The notes beneath the pieces were generated by a model. That model saw only the letters and a list, made by a program, of their open reading frames with translations, searched no databases and was not told where the DNA came from. Shown here piece by piece: positions 1-14,800 of a stretch of 64,000 nucleotides of DNA (position 1 is its first letter; each line of letters begins with the position of its first letter). Where the stretch lies: positions 2,418,001 to 2,482,000 of the forward strand of contig JBLDXI010000002.1 of the NCBI GenBank assembly GCA_047495785.1. The letters are read 5' to 3'. Made by a program: the position numbers and the translations under genes. This DNA is from Lepidodermella squamata (Eukaryota > Gastrotricha).

Positions 1-991
1 TTGAATGAAATAGTTATAGGACGCAAACTCATGTTGATTTGCGAGGTTTATATCGATTCGAGTTGACCGAATGAATGGCCGATTGAATACAAAGCCGGTT
101 GGCTTCTGTAAAATTTGAAATAGGCCAGTTCGTGTTGACATGGCTTTCCTGGTCTTTTACTACAACCCAGTTGGGTTGGAAACCATTTATTCATTGCCAT
201 TTTTAATCCTGGAGGCCCACGAAGCCTTTAAATTTTTCAAAATTACGGAGTCAATTAAGATGGAGTTTCCACCGATGAGATCCCTTGGAGTTCGCTAACC
301 ACATTAGAATGATGAGCAAAATCAGATAGATTCATGGTCTAGTAACATTCGGTAAATTTAGAGAAATTTGACATGAAAAATGCTCCCGAATAAAAATACG
401 AGAAAAATGACAGAAATTGGGCACAAGTGTCCTCTGATTTAGGAATACGTATTTGGAAAGGCCTCGCACAAAGTAATCGAGCCACATTGGAAAATTGTTG
501 GAAAATCGCACCGAAAGCAAGCACATCTGCTGTGTTAACAATATTTTATTTATTTATTCACATCGCTAAACGTTATCTTTAAGCGCACAGTGGCACTGCG
601 GTTGTTTCCGATTCGTTTCGGGTTTTTATTTCTCATTGAAAATTTAATGAATTATATTATTTGCTAGCACCATTTACCACTATTTATAGGTAATTGTAAT
701 CTGAGATTTCCAATTTCTCTAAAAATTAAAAAAAATAACCACTGGGTTTGTTGGAACTTTTATTGCTTATGCTGATGCATATCTTTATCCTAATACAAGG
801 TAAGTTTCTTCGGGCCTGTAATAATTAAATACAGAGCGATAATGCCAAATAATTTATTTATTAGAATAAATTCTGCATAAATTGACTATCTCAGTCTTGA
901 ATAATAAAGAAGACTGTCATTCATAAAAATCGTAAATATCAGTAAAAATCTCAGCTCTCTGCTCAGCTCGAGATTCTGTCTCAGTGAATCT
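1..991. other. Gene-free flank downstream of lectin gene A
   Basis: AT-rich sequence beyond the stop codon of lectin gene A. The only open frames are short (under 70 codons), overlap one another and lack a signal peptide or recognisable motif. TTTATT motifs near 545-555 and 855-863 could serve the minus-strand gene as polyadenylation signals. I see no gene here. Confidence 0.5.
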
Positions 992-3900
992 TCAACCTTC
1001 GCTCCTGTACCTATACGATTCGCACACGGCCAAGTCCGCGCCAGCATCACATCTCACATCATCCAAGTAGTAGCCCTGTGGGAAGGTCTTGAAAGCCGGG
1101 AAGAACCTGTAAACCGCACAATCATCGACATTTTGCGGCTCGTCAGTGCTATCAGTGCCACCCCATTGTCTCGCAGTTGAAAGAGGCTCGAAATTGGTAC
1201 CGTCAATCCACTTCATAGTACCAATTGCAATCGGTACTCGACGCACTCCAATCATGCTTTTAATAGTGCTGTTGGGACGCTGAATAACACTCCTCAACGA
1301 AGTTTGGTCCGCTGGGGATTTAACAGTTGCTAGCTGGCCAAAATTTTGCAAGCAGATTCGCTGAGCCTCTTGAAAATACAATATTTGCTCATTCGGATCA
1401 ACGACGAAGTATCTCTTAGCAGCCTTGACGCAACTCAGTCTATCCGGGAAGTAAATATCGACCGGCACTTGAGTTTCGCTATCCCAACACTCTGAAACAG
1501 AAGAAAAATAATATATTGTTTTCCTAAAAATTCCAATCTCACCCAAAGCTCGGCAAGACACTCTCCCATTCGGTCCGATGCAACGAACGTATCCAGTCTG
1601 TGGAACAATTAAATTTTAGTTATTAATGTAGGTTGAGCCCAAAATACCTGAGGATAAAGATAATTCTCACATATGACGCCAGTAATTCCCTGACTGCAAT
1701 CTTGAAGTTCCAGGTAAAGGTCAGTTAGCGTTTGGTAAAGAGTGGTTTTTCGCAGTTTCGCGCACCATGCCTTTTCATTTCCATCATAATCATAATCGGC
1801 ATTCATTATTGCTGCATATAAAACAACGTTATTAATTAACATTAAGAAATAATTATGCTGAGAAACCTGGAAAAGGTGTCGAACTCAACGACTCGTCAAT
1901 AGCCTTCAAGGGTGAACCATCGACCCATGTAGCTCCACCCAAAGGTTTAGGGTCAATGCCCATCCAAAGCTTTGTATCAACGGGGAAACTTTTGCCTTCG
2001 CGGCGTAGCCTGATCAAATCTGACGAATTTTGAAGTGTTGCCAACTGTCCCCCTCCGATAGCGCAGTAGGACCTCGCATCGGTGAAGTTTGGTGACATTG
2101 CAGTATCAAACGCTGTGTACACCCGTTGTGCCCTCTTGCAGTGATCCAATGTCAGGAAGGCCTGCGCCTTCGGCAGTTGCATCTCAGTTGACGAGCATTC
2201 TTCAAATTTCAGGAATTAATAAGTTGGGCAATTGTTGGTCAGGAAACTTACGATCTGGGGGTAGAACGCATCTGGCGAATCCCGTTCCATTGACGCATCG
2301 AATAACTCCGGCTGTTCGTGCTGAAGTCGTTGAGGAGGACGAGGACGATGACGATGATAAGGATGAAGCAGGTTTCATGGTCTCGCAAATGGCGCTGGAA
2401 ATCACATCTCGGTAAACACATGGAACGTCGTTCATATAGTAATTTTGATTTTCGTTGTAAAACTTGATAGAACCGCAATTATCAGGACCTATAAAATAGA
2501 TATTTATGATGACATATTTACATTGAAAATTGCTTTCTACCATTCGGCTCAGGATCTGCCCAAACTTGGAAACCTTGAGGAAAAGGAGCTCCATCGACCC
2601 ATTCGTATTTGCCCTGATTACGGACAAGACCCGTCCAGCTGCCTGATACGGGCATATTGATTTTGGTGACAGACAAGTTTTGCACCGCCGTCAATTCTTG
2701 CTGAGTAAGGATCGTAACTGGTTGGCCGCCGTCGACATTGCACAATTGGAAAGCGCTTTCGAAAGTGTTGACCTTGATTGATTGATAAACGAAGTAAAGA
2801 TCTTTCACAGCCGATTCACATTCTGCCTGGGTAGCGAATCCGACGCCAAGTGGCATTTGCCTCTCGTTCGCTCCGCTACAACCTTTGAAGCTAAGTTAGA
2901 CGAGCTATTGAAGCGATAAGCGATGACTACCTTCAGCTGTAGGAACGCATCTTTTCCAAGAGCCACCATCCGAATTGACACATCGAACGAAGCCGGTCGC
3001 CTGGAATACAATGGAATGGTTGTCAATATGTATAGTGGTAAGGACCTACCGGGGGATCGTAAGTTTCGCATACAGCAGCAGTGAAAGTTTCCTCACGGTA
3101 ACAGGTATCATCATTGAGGTACATGTCCTTCGGAGCTGAGCCGACCTTATTGAACATAACAAACTCTGTGCACGTTTCCCAACTTTGCCCTAACATCAAG
3201 ATATTAGAATTTAGCGCGAATTCAAGCTATTATACGACAGTCCTGGTACCATTCGGCTCACCGTCACCCCAAAGACCGGGTACGAACTGGTACGGTGAAC
3301 CATCATGATATCGGAATCCATCGTCTGATTTTCCAAGACCAAACCATGCCACGTAAGTTCCCTCGCCGATGAGCCCATTCGCGTGAATGACCCCTCTGAG
3401 TTGTTCCAGCTCAGCTTCACTCTTCACAGTCGCCAGTTGTCCTCCAGCTTCACTGCACCGTTGCCTCGCTGCCGAAAAAACATGTCATTTCATGCGATGT
3501 GCCGTTTTTACGCCTACCTGCGTCAAAGCTATCAATATAGTTCAGATCATCATTAACAGCAAAGAATCGTTTCACGGCTCCATCGCAGTCGGATTTCGAA
3601 GAAAATGACTTCGTTGGCGGCATCTGGTAAGAGCTGTCACCGCACCCATCTAAAATCCAGTATAACGGATCAACAGGTCATGGATTCATTCCGAGCATAC
3701 CAGCAGATGATTTAGGCACACAGCTAACTGCCCCGTTCGTGATGTTAATACACCGAATATGTTCGACGTTGGTATTGGTTTGCGGCGCCTTCACCTCTAC
3801 ACCAAAAGTTTCGCAGATCGTACCTCTGCCTGGCGAGGCTTTGTCTGCGACGTTGACCATGCCAGAGCGCGTGTAAATAGCCCTTGGATATTGACTCGCA

Positions 3901-6900
3901 GGTTGGATAGGAGCGCCACTTTGCCAATTTGCGTATGTCACTTTTTCGTCATCAATCCAAAAGTAAGTAGCAAGAAGGTATGTTACCCCAACCCAGCCAA
4001 CATCCAGGCCTTCCTTAGCCATCACATCCAACAGCATTTGATGCTCGTCCGAATTTTTGACAGTCGCCAGTTGACCATTTGCGCCCAGGCATAAATCGTT
4101 TGCTTGACTAAACGTCCCAACGCTCTGACCAGTCGGTGGCTTTATCACGAAGTAAGACTTCTTGGCATTCTGGCAATCTGACTCTGTAAGAAATAAGCGT
4201 TTTGGGGGCATCTGCCTGTTCCAGGAATCAGCGCAACCTGAAAAAGTATAATGAAATCATCATTAGGCAACAGCTTTCTGTCACGAAACTGTTAATATTG
4301 CCAAGGAAGCAAGTCACAGCACCGCCTGTACTCGCGCGAATACAGCGACGCCATCCAATCTTTTCAAAATTCAAATGATTAAATCAGGCTTTATTTCAGT
4401 TTAGAAGTCGCTTACGAAATTGATACAATCAACATAATTTGGTTCGAAATATCTCGATCGATTAAACACTGCCATCTAAACATGAAAAATGCCTTTCCTA
4501 GGCCAAGTCAGAGAAATTGGAGACACATACCTCAGTCTCAGTTTGAGCATCACAAACATCGTCAGAGCACCGGAAGGTTCCGTCTTTTTTGGCGCAATAC
4601 CTAGCTACCTATTTGGTTGGAAATTGAATGACTACACATGAGTTAGGAATTCGTCGACTGGCTTACTCCAAGAGTGCACTTTTCAATGCTACTGTAAACC
4701 GTGTTGCTCAGCGTTCTCTATGTGTAGGAGGAAAGCAGCCTTCCAAGAGTTGGAAAATGTGGACAGGACTTACATAGCCCGGCGAGCATCCAGGTGTTTT
4801 TGGGACGCAGCTTGGATCCCTTCGATCTGCGTCAACGCATCGTATTATCTCAACCTGAAATATTAATCAAGCGTGAGAACAATTCCCTATGGGTGATCTC
4901 AACCTACGTTTGCCTTGCAAACTTGGAGAGCGCGGCTGTAGTTTTCCTCCAGATCGTTAAAGCTGTCGAAAACTTCGATCTAGTAAAAGATAGATTGAAA
5001 ATCGAGCCTGATAACAGTTATCCTCTCATTTTACCGAGGTGCCCTTGTAGCAGTTGTAAGTAGAAACTGCGTATTCATTCGTAGCACTGTTGAAGCAACA
5101 CATAGCGGTCTAAAAATTAATACTCAAAATTGCAATAATTTAATTGATTGCCATACCCCTGTTTGACACAGATCCAACGTCTGGAAGTATTGAAGCGAGG
5201 CCGCAGGATCTAAAGGGGTGAGCTGTAATCCAAAAAATATATCCACATTGACGGGACTACAAAACGGCTTTTACATCTACAGCGCCGAGATTGCTACAGC
5301 CGGGTGACATCCGTTGACAACCTTTGAACTGACGGGTGCTAGGATCAATGCAGCGGGTGAAAGGCGCTGAAAAATGCATATTTTACTCACTCTTTACAAG
5401 GATTCAATAGGAACTAACTGCAGTCGGGTAGTAAGCATTGGTCAGTTTTATCGATGCTAGTATAGCAATAAGCGACTTTCTGACCCTCTGGGTTGCGGCA
5501 AGTAGCGGCCGATGGAAGCACTGCGCCTCCGGGAAACAACAGAGGGCTCAGGTTTGTTTTCATCGTCCACGAAATGCAAGGATCCGCACGGGCAGTGGTA
5601 GCCATGGAACCTTCGTAGTCGTAACCAGTGTTCGTGAACGTACACTCCTTAGTTAAACGCGTTGCCCTTTGAGCCCCGCAAGTCGCGTAGGCGACCATAT
5701 AAAACGATATAGTAGCTGTCGAGGGGTCAGGATAGAGTTGCTGGTTGTGATGCAGCGTCATAACAACCCATTTAGAGTTAGTCTCAAACAATCGACCAGC
5801 CTTGACGGAGCTCAAACAGATCCTGTAAAAACCACAATATTGAACGTTACTCAAATTAATTCTAGGCTCACTTATTTTTAGGCTCGGCGAAATTTGGTGG
5901 CGCTCTTATTTCAACGTAGCTCCAGCAACCATTTTCTATCAGAAAATGCAACCGAAATTAACTAAAATTAAACTCAAAGGAGTTAGGGCGAACCATCACC
6001 CCCGAGTTCGGGAGATCTCTCCAGCGCGAAAACCAAGCCGGTGCCAGTGGTTGACACGTTCCAGTAGCATTCGCCACTGTTGTAGATACCGGAGCCAACG
6101 AAAATTCGGCTTTTACCACAGGGTGGGACTTGAACCGATCCGCCGCAGTTCGGTAAGGACGGAGGCATGGTGTCACAGTTCGGGGCGGAGAATCCGCGGG
6201 GACATAGGCACGTCGAGCAAGTGCTAGGGTTCATGTAGCCGTTGTTCTCGCACTTGATATCTGTAGCTCCGCATCTCAACGCTTAAAAAATAGCCAGAAA
6301 AATTATTGGTTAAATATTAATAAATGATAAATAATCGAAAAATTCAGATAATGTTAATAAATTTATTAACTAAATTAATTATAATTATTAATTAATTAAT
6401 AGATTTATTAATAATTAATTATAATTATTATATTAAATAACACTTGAAAATCGGGCAATACAAGCTTTCAACTATTTTTTCGAACGTCCAAGCTATTACC
6501 AAATCGATTCGTATTTTAGAAAAAATTATTTTCTGTTTTGCGGGTTCCCATAAAAGTCAAGGAAAAGCAATCGATTTCACAGACTTGCCTTTGCAATTAT
6601 AGTGGAGATTTATTTTTTGAAAGTCAATGAAAGAGATGAATTGTGTTTGACCAAGGTTGTATTGAAGACGAGGATCTACTGTCGTGATAGTCGGCTTGTT
6701 TGGCGTGCTTTTCCAGAACCAACTAGGATGGGTACTCGACTCTGTATCGTAGCTTGTGCCGTAGTTGTTGTCGTTCGGATCAATAGCGAACAGCGCAGCC
6801 GAAGATCTATTTTTTGCAATTAAAAGCGTGAGAATGATTCAGAAAAAATTTGCTCACGCAGGGACATTTGCCGTTTGCACAGAAACATATGTATCTCGAT

Positions 6901-7549
6901 CAGTTCTGACATGCTCATAATTCTGAAATTTTTACAGAAATTAAGCGTCCTTTTAGGGTGGGGAAAATAGGCGAGCGTACCAGCCCCAATGCTCGGCCAA
7001 TCAAGGCTGAAATCTGCGGAACCTAGTAATTAGGAAAAAATTAAATTAATTCCCAACATTGAATTTCGAATTTATTTACGCTCGTCATGCATGACTGACC
7101 CAAAATGACGTAGTTAGGAGGCGCCGTCATGCCAACTTTTGCGAAGCACCTGGGTATATGAAGATAAATTCAAAATTCAAAATATTTTACGAATTTTCGT
7201 TACTCTTGGCCTAGCGTGAATATCATCACGTTTGGCGTTGTGATATCGAATTCTGGAGACCACGTGTCGGGTAGTGGAGTAAAAACTATGCACGTTGATT
7301 TGGACCAAATAGTCATCGCAATTTTTATGTTGTTGACGTAACGACTAGCTTGAACCCGCCAAAATCGATCGCAGGGACAATTTATAAATTTAGACAATTT
7401 AGACAATTTAGCTCACCCAAGTTTGTAGTATCGATAATGTAGTTCACAGTTGCGTTAGGCCATAAGCCAGCTGACCGGGGAATTCCATCTACTCCGCAAT
7501 GGCAACACAGTCCAATGACGATAAGAACTCCAATCGCAGAAATTTTCAT
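992..7549 (-). CDS. Lectin gene A: secreted pseudo-astacin/EGF/CUB/kringle/5xCTLD protein
   Basis: Multi-exon gene (about 35 short introns, roughly 1,500 residues). I chose the ATG at 7549 because a hydrophobic signal peptide (MKISAIGVLIVIGLCC) follows; in-frame ATGs upstream (7564, 7648) are possible. Order on the minus strand: astacin fold (7480-6589), with start motif WPNATVNYIID, CFAKVG, LIGRALGL where HExxHxxGF is expected, EHVRTDRD, and a C-terminal GQTQFISFIDFQKIN; EGF (6280-6190, CxCPxGF); CUB (6160-5590); six-Cys kringle with CRNPEG (5590-5415); short Cys modules (5370-4310); CTLD1 (about 4240-3790), CTLD2 (3650-3070), CTLD3 (2880-2400), CTLD4 (2190-1630), CTLD5 (1492-992). EPN-type sugar motifs occur in CTLD2 and CTLD3 and EPQ in CTLD5. 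No membrane anchor, so probably secreted. The intron after the astacin fold starts with GC (6588-6587) rather than GT. Ligand and function are unknown. Confidence 0.85.
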
Positions 7550-8814
7550 CGCAAAATCTCCCATAAATTTTATGAATTTCCGCATTATATCGAATGGCCG
7601 GTCAACTTGTTTTTGTGAAATTTTGTTATTCGCGCAATGAAATGGCACGTGTCGTTCATAAAAACTTACAAAAACTTTGAAAAAAACAGTACTCTGGGAG
7701 CGTGCCTACTAGATGAGACGTTTTTGGCGTTTTGGCTGATCAGGAGAATCGTAATTTATGAATCAAATCTTGAGGTCAAGCTTTTCCACATTTATAGCCT
7801 CGCCACTATTTTTTTTATTACATGAAGTATATATTTTTTGGATAGTGCAAGCGAGCAAAAATTTCGTAGTGCTAATTGCGCATTTATTTCGCGGTTATCA
7901 GTGCTGCGCCAGGGTTTTGGTGGGTTTATTTATCAGAAATAAAAATGTGGCAATATTTGCAATTTTCAATTTTGTTGCTTGGAAATGAACAAGACTACAA
8001 ATTTTTACGTTTTTATGGCGACCGGCTACCCGGGCCACTTCGGTCATTACTGACCTCATTCACATTTTTTACTGTTAGACTGATCGGAATTAAGTCGAAA
8101 ATCGTTCTATTAATTTTTTCTTTGTTCTCAATCATAAACCAAATCAATGAGCATTATGAGCGACCCGTAAAGATTAAAACCGAAATTTTTGCCAAAATTA
8201 CGTGATTTTCCATTTAAACCAGCCAGACCAAATTTACGGTGAGCGTGACCAAATTTTGCTAATTGGAACTAAATTTCAGATTATTCTAGCGACCTGAAGT
8301 AACTTTTCGGAGATTTCTTGCGGGTCAAAATAGACCGCAATTATTCGAAAAAAATCACTATTAAATTCAACACTTAACTTTTCCACATGACATAGTGTTC
8401 AACTCAAAACTCGTGCTTCGTCGGAAATTAGTAGAAATATTATAAAATAGCAGCGGTGTTTCACGGCCTTTGATTCCAAATCGATTCTCCAAAGCGTAGA
8501 TATTTGCCGAAATCTGCTACAATCACAATCGAAGACTGAAAATGAGAGAATAACCGGCAACCCAAAAATATTGTGTAATTACCGGCGCTTTCAACTTGAA
8601 AGGACTTGGAATTAACCAGTTATAGCTTATAGCTACGATCTTGAAAATGTGTTCGATAAATCTTTATTGAAATCGATAAATCACAAAATATACGCACGAA
8701 AAAAATATGTTTAAAGCTCAATACATTAGTGGATATCGGACAATTTTATCAAGCATCAATGTCACATAAATTAACCAGGAGACTTTTCGAATTAAATCTC
8801 ATTCTTTGTTTCGC
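7550..8814. other. Intergenic spacer between lectin genes A and B
   Basis: About 1.26 kb holding the 5' flank of gene A and the 3' flank of gene B. A TTTATTGAAATCGATAAA stretch near 8661 recurs downstream of gene C near 16090, so it is probably shared 3' UTR sequence. The upstream motif of gene A (about 7643-7668) is listed separately. Open frames on the plus strand here are AT-rich and unremarkable. Confidence 0.5.
7643..7668 (-). promoter_or_regulatory. Candidate shared upstream motif, gene A copy
   Basis: About 95-120 bp upstream of the gene A start the plus strand reads GCACGTGTCGTTCATAAAAA. The pattern is a CACGTG- or CGCG-like core, a few bases, then an A-run and CT. Similar sequence lies at comparable distance upstream of genes B and C. 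This copy is the most diverged. The regulatory role is inferred only from position and repetition. Confidence 0.3.
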
Positions 8815-11800
8815 TTAACCACCATAGTTGCCACTTGACCCTTTCGATTTGCTATAAGTCTCGCATACGATCACGTCTGCTACGCAGGCGCTGTCGTCGA
8901 GGTAGTAGCCCTGCGGGAAGGTCTTGAACGCTGGGTAAAACTTGTACACCCCGCAATCGCCGTTGCCTTGCGGCTCGTCAACTGCATCAGTCCCGCCCCA
9001 TTGCCTTTCGGGGCTAATTGTTTTGAAATCGGAGCCGTCAACCCAAATGCCCGCGGTCGTACCCGCAACTCTGCGCAATCCGATCAGGCCAGAAGGAGCG
9101 TTGGGGAAGCGTTGAAGAGCAATTCGCAACGCATTTTGCTCCGTTCCAGTCTTAACAGTTGCAAGCTGGCCGTAATTTTCCAAGCAGATACGCTGGCCAT
9201 CATCGTAAGAACGTATAGTCTGATTCAAATTAACTACGATGTATCTCTTCTCAAGGTTCCAGCAGGTAGTTCTGTCCGTGTAAAACGTATCAACCGGAAC
9301 TTGGGTTTCGCCAGGTACACAAGCTGAAATGAAAATTCGAAAACTATGATTCAAAAAACATCAAAAATTGATACTTGAGAGTCTGCAAGTAACTCTTCCA
9401 CCAGCGCCTACGCATCTGACGTATCCATCCTAAGCATATGAATCAATTTTAGCCATGTCAAAGCCATGTGTAGAGTACCCGAGGAAACAGAATGTTTTCG
9501 CAAATGAGACCGGCGAATCGTTGGTTACACATTGACATCTGGGAGTAGAAGTTGAACACGCGATCAGGTATTACAGCGTAGAACATTGCCGCGCAAGCCG
9601 TCTGGCCTGAGAAGTAATATAACGGCTTCATTTTTCCGATAAATAATTGTAAAAACCTGAGAAATTCGGATTCCCATCAATTAGAGCCTGTTGAGGTGTA
9701 CCATCGAGCCACTTGAGAGCGGATGGGGGACTAGGAGCCAAGCCGATCCAGTGCGCCGAGCCGATGGGAACTGTAAATTTCTCGCGGCGAAGTCTGACCA
9801 AGTCAGACGCAGTAGGAACAATTGCCAACATCCCGTCTCCCGCAGCACAGTGTGCCTTGGCTTCTTCAAACGATCGCGACATAGCGGTATTCACCACAGT
9901 GTACACACGCTGGGCCCTCATGCAGTGGTCAATCGTTAGAAAACGCTGTGATCTGGGCAGCTGCATCTCATTAGAGGCGCAGGCTTAAAGATGAAACAAT
10001 AACGTTGACAGAGATATCGAAGATGCAAACTAACTATTGGGCGCTACGACGCATCGAGCGGACCCAGTTGAATTGTCAACACATCGGATGACGCCAAGTG
10101 ATGAAGACGAAGACGATGAGGATGATGTCGAGCTTGTGGCAGGTTTCATCGTTTCGCAAAGCGCAGCGGAGAAGAAGTTTTTCAGCACACATGGGACGTC
10201 GTTCAGGGCGTATTCGGCATTGTAGAGTTGCAAACCGCCGCAGCTATCAGGACCTATGAATAAGGAGTAAACTCTGGGAGTTAATTATTATTAACGTACC
10301 GTTAGGCTCAGAGGGGCCCCAAATGCTGAAAGCTTGGCTGAAAGGAGCTCCATCGACCCAGCGGTATTCGCCATCCTGGGGTCGCGTTAGTCCAAGCCAT
10401 CCCGGCCTCTGAACGTTGGCGTCGGCGGTTACGAAGTCTCGCAAGGCTATCAGTTGACTCTGATCTAGAACAGTAGCTGGCTGGCCACCTGCAGCGTTAC
10501 ACAATTGAAAAGCGGCCTCGAAAGAGTTGGGCGTGAAATCATTTGACACAGTGTAAAACTCCTTAACGGCAGCTTCACAATCCGCCTGGGTAGGGTAACT
10601 AACATCCAGAGGCATCTGTCTCTCAATTGGTCCGATACAACCTGTGATGAGACAAATTAATTCGCTCTAGTCATTTCAAATCAAGCTCGTCATCACCTTG
10701 ATTAACATCAACGCACTTCTTCCATGCATCATCTTGCGGGTTCACACATCGTACAAATCCCTTCGCCTGAAGAACATTATGACAATTGTCGTAATAATAA
10801 TGATAAATGTCATAAAATGAAGGAAACCAACCGGGGGATCATATGTTTCGCAGAGAGCTGCGCTGAAATGGGAACCGTGTTCGCAGGTATCATCATTTAG
10901 ATAGACATTTCTCGGAGTCGAGTCCGTTGGTTCGAAAATGGCGAACTGGGTGCAAGCCTCTCCACTTCCACCTATAAAGTCATATACCTCACAAGTTATT
11001 TCAGTCGACCATCAAGGGCTTAAAGCTACTTGCCATTAGGCTCATTCGGGCCCCAGAGACCAGGGACAGCTGTGAAGGCTGAACCGTCATGCCATTTTAA
11101 TTCACCACTGGCAGATTTTACGAGACCGAACCAAGCCACGTACGTCCCTTCACCAATCAACCCGTTTGCGAAAATAGCTCGCCTGGCGTTCTTCAACTCA
11201 GCCTCACTCTTCACCGTCGCCAGCTGCCCACCAGCGTTCCTGCAGCGTAGTTTTGCTTTTAAGAATAAAACAAAGTTGAAATGTCATCAGCATACCAGGA
11301 TAGCTATAGATTACCTTGATCGAGATTCTGAATGTTTTGAAAATCATCATTTATTGCGAAGAACCGTTTAACAGCGCCGTCGCAATCATCTTTATTTGCG
11401 AATGATTTTTGCGCTGGGACTTGATTGGAATTACCGCATCCTAAGGAAATTCAACAAAATTAGACATATAAAATAAGAACATTCCCGATATTTTCACCAG
11501 TAGATTTCGGCACACAGCTAACCGTTCCGGCCAAGCTGTCAACGCATCGGACATGTTCAACATTGGCATTATTGGGTTGCTTAACCTGCTCAAATCTTAT
11601 CGTGAATGAAATTATGCTAAGAAATAGCTTTCAAGTAGATAACCTCATCACCGAATGTTTCGCAAATCGCTCCTCTGCCTATTACATTAACCTTCTCGGA
11701 ATTCGATAGGCCGGATTGTGTGTATATGCCGTAAGGGTAACGGTCGACTGGCTGCAAAGGACTGCCACCTTGCCAAATGGGGATCGAGAGTAGCTCGCCG

Positions 11801-14800
11801 TCGTTCCAAATAAAAGTAGAACCACTGTATAATACCAGCCCAACCCAGCCATCTGTCAGGCCCTGCTTATACATCAAATCCTGCAACGCCATGTTCTCGT
11901 CCTGGCTCTTTACAGTCGCCAAATCACCGTTGGCGATACGGCAAAGTTCTCTCGCTTGCTCCCAGGTGCCCACGCTTTGCCCGGCCGGTGGTTTTACCAC
12001 AAAAAATGACTTCGTAGCGTTTTCACAATCTGATTTTGTGAGGAATATGCGCCTTCGAGGAACTCGCGCAGATTCGAGGCATGCTGCAAGTAAAAATTAA
12101 GCGTCACTAACATTCAGGCGATAGTGGAATCTCCAAACCGTCATAATTTGCTGTACGGCAACTAGCGGAGGGCTTCAGCCCCACTATTACACAGCGAACC
12201 CAACCAACCTTTCCAGAATAGAAAAGTGAAATAAAAACGATAATATTGAATCGATTCGCCTACAAAGTTGATGCACGCTCCGTAATTCAGGTCAAAAAAT
12301 CTCTCTTGATTGAAGACTACCGCCTGTGGAAAACGTTCTCAATGATTAGAGCCATTGATTGTAGCAGGCTAACCTCTGTCTCAGTTTGGCCGTCGCAAGC
12401 ATCTTCAGTGCACCGGAAGGTTCCGTCATTTTTGGCGCAATACCTTGCAATCTATTATAGTGAAAAGAGAAGATCATCTATAAAATAAACGAGTTTTCAT
12501 GTTGAGCTTACGCCAAGAGAGCACTGATCGAGGCTACTGTAGACATCCCTGCTCAATTCCATCTGTAATTTAGAGATAGTGATTATATAACATGTTCAAG
12601 TTGATAGCTTACAGAGCCCGGCGGGCACCCTGTTGCCTTAGGAACGCATGCGGGGTTTCTTTGATTGGCATCAATACATCGTACCAAGTCGACCTGTAAT
12701 CAACGCACTGAACCGCTTAAAAATTGGCAAACTCGCCATGAATATCAACCCACATTTGGCTTGCAGACCTTTAGGGCCGCATTGTAGTTGTCGTCAAGAT
12801 AGGGAGAACTGTCATAAACTGCCACCTGTAAAATTGCAAACAAGAACTCCATCGAATAACTCTTTGCATGGGTTTATACTGTGTTGTAATTGGAGCAGCC
12901 GTAACTTCCTGGAGCCACTACGTATTCATTTGTAGCATTGTTGTGGCAACAAAGAGCAGTCTGCAATAGCAGGAATTCGTGAAAGCGCAATTTTGAGGCA
13001 TATTAAACCTACCCCTTTTTCGCAGATATCCAAAGTCTGGAAAGTTAGTACCCGAGTCGCAGGGTTAATCGGAGTGATCTTTATATAAGGGATTAAAATA
13101 TGTTCTGGCATTTCCTTCGTTTATAACTTACTTCGACCAACGGCTTCTTCTCATTGCCGCTACACCCAGGTACAACCATTACACAGCCAGCGAACGACCG
13201 AGTGTTTGGGTCAATGCATCGACTATAAGGAGCTGTGATGTCATTCATAAGGTCATTAAAGATTCGGCAGATTAAATCAAAACTAACTGCACTTAGGAAC
13301 TATGCATCGGCCTGTTGTACTGGTGTCGTTGTAACAATAGGGAAACGTTTTTCCCTCTGGGTTGCGGCACGCTGCCCCAGACGCTTGCAGGTCGCCCTTA
13401 GGGAAGAGCAGCGGGTCCAAATTAGTCCTCGACCATGACATACAAGCTTGGCCACGGGTCGCCCTAGCCATCGAACCTTCGTAATCGAGGCCAGTCGACG
13501 TAAATGCGCATTCCTTCGTCAGAGATGACACCCTCTGGCTTCCGCAAGTCGCGTAAACGGTCATAGTGAACCCGATTGAAGCTGCGGCTGGATTTTGGTA
13601 AAGTTGCGGGTTGTGGTACAGCATCATCACAGCCCAATTGTTGTCCGTCTGAAACAAACGGCCGGCTCTGATTGTGATGTTGCAGATCCTAAAAAAACAA
13701 CGATGATCACACGCCAGTAGTTTGGCTGGAAAATGGGCGCACTTGTTCATGGGGTTAGAGAAAGGTTTCGATCTTATCTCTAGGTAACTCCAGCAGCCAT
13801 CGTACTCTATAAACAAAGGCCCAATTTTCGAACAAATAATGGAAAAATAGTTGGCAGTGGCTTACGAGCTCCGCCGAGGTTGGGCAAATTCTCCAGAGCG
13901 AAAACCATTCCGGTGCCTTTTGTGGTTACGTTCCAGAAGCACGCGCCTTGGCCGTAAACGCCTGGAGTTAAAGAAATTTGAGCTGTCCCGCAAGGCGGGA
14001 CATCGACTATTCCACCGCAATTTGGTATCGTTGAATCGGCCAGTCGCTCGCAGTACGTGCCGGCGAACCCAGGCGGACAGTTGCACGAGGTACACGTGCT
14101 GGGATTCATGTAACCGTTGTTTTGGCAGTCCATCTCAGCTCCCCCGCATTTCAAAGCTGAAATTAAAGTGGTTGAGAATTTTTCAATGAAATGATTAAAC
14201 CGAGTGCCATTTTGTAGATAATTTCGAATGTTCTCCAAGTGAAATTCTGCTAACTATATTCATGCCAACATTTTCCCGCGATTAATGACTCCCGGGGGAT
14301 CTTGTTGATCATCTTAAATTTATAATCGCTCAAACTTAAAAAATTTCCCTCACGTGTCTCCGATGATGAAATGTATGCCAAATGCCTTTTGATTTGATTT
14401 AAAGGGTAACTAAAACTTCCGAAATTCAATACTTTGCGAACAATTTAGCAAAAAGCTGGAGGACGCCCATTTTTTTTAAATATTATCGAATGTTATTATT
14501 TACCTTTGCAATGATAATGTAGATTTATCTTCTGAAAATCGACGAAAGAGATGAATTGAGTTTGACCAAGAGTATGCAGCATGCGCGGATCCTTCGTCTT
14601 CAATGTCGGCTTGTCCCTATCGGTTTGCCAAGCCCACCAACCAGGATGCGAGCTAGACTCATAGTCATAGGGCGTATCGTAGTTGTTGTCGTCCCTATCT
14701 ATGTTGAACAACGCTGCATCCTCCCTTTTGATCAAAAATCAAGGTAATCAAAACAGTTCAGATATTTTCGACTAACGGTTCGGTATTCTCTTGTATCACT

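Noticed and set aside
6285-6588. Frameshift or missing exon between astacin and EGF in gene A
   Set aside because: The break is an intron with a GC donor; the homologous intron in gene B has a normal GT donor at the same residue.
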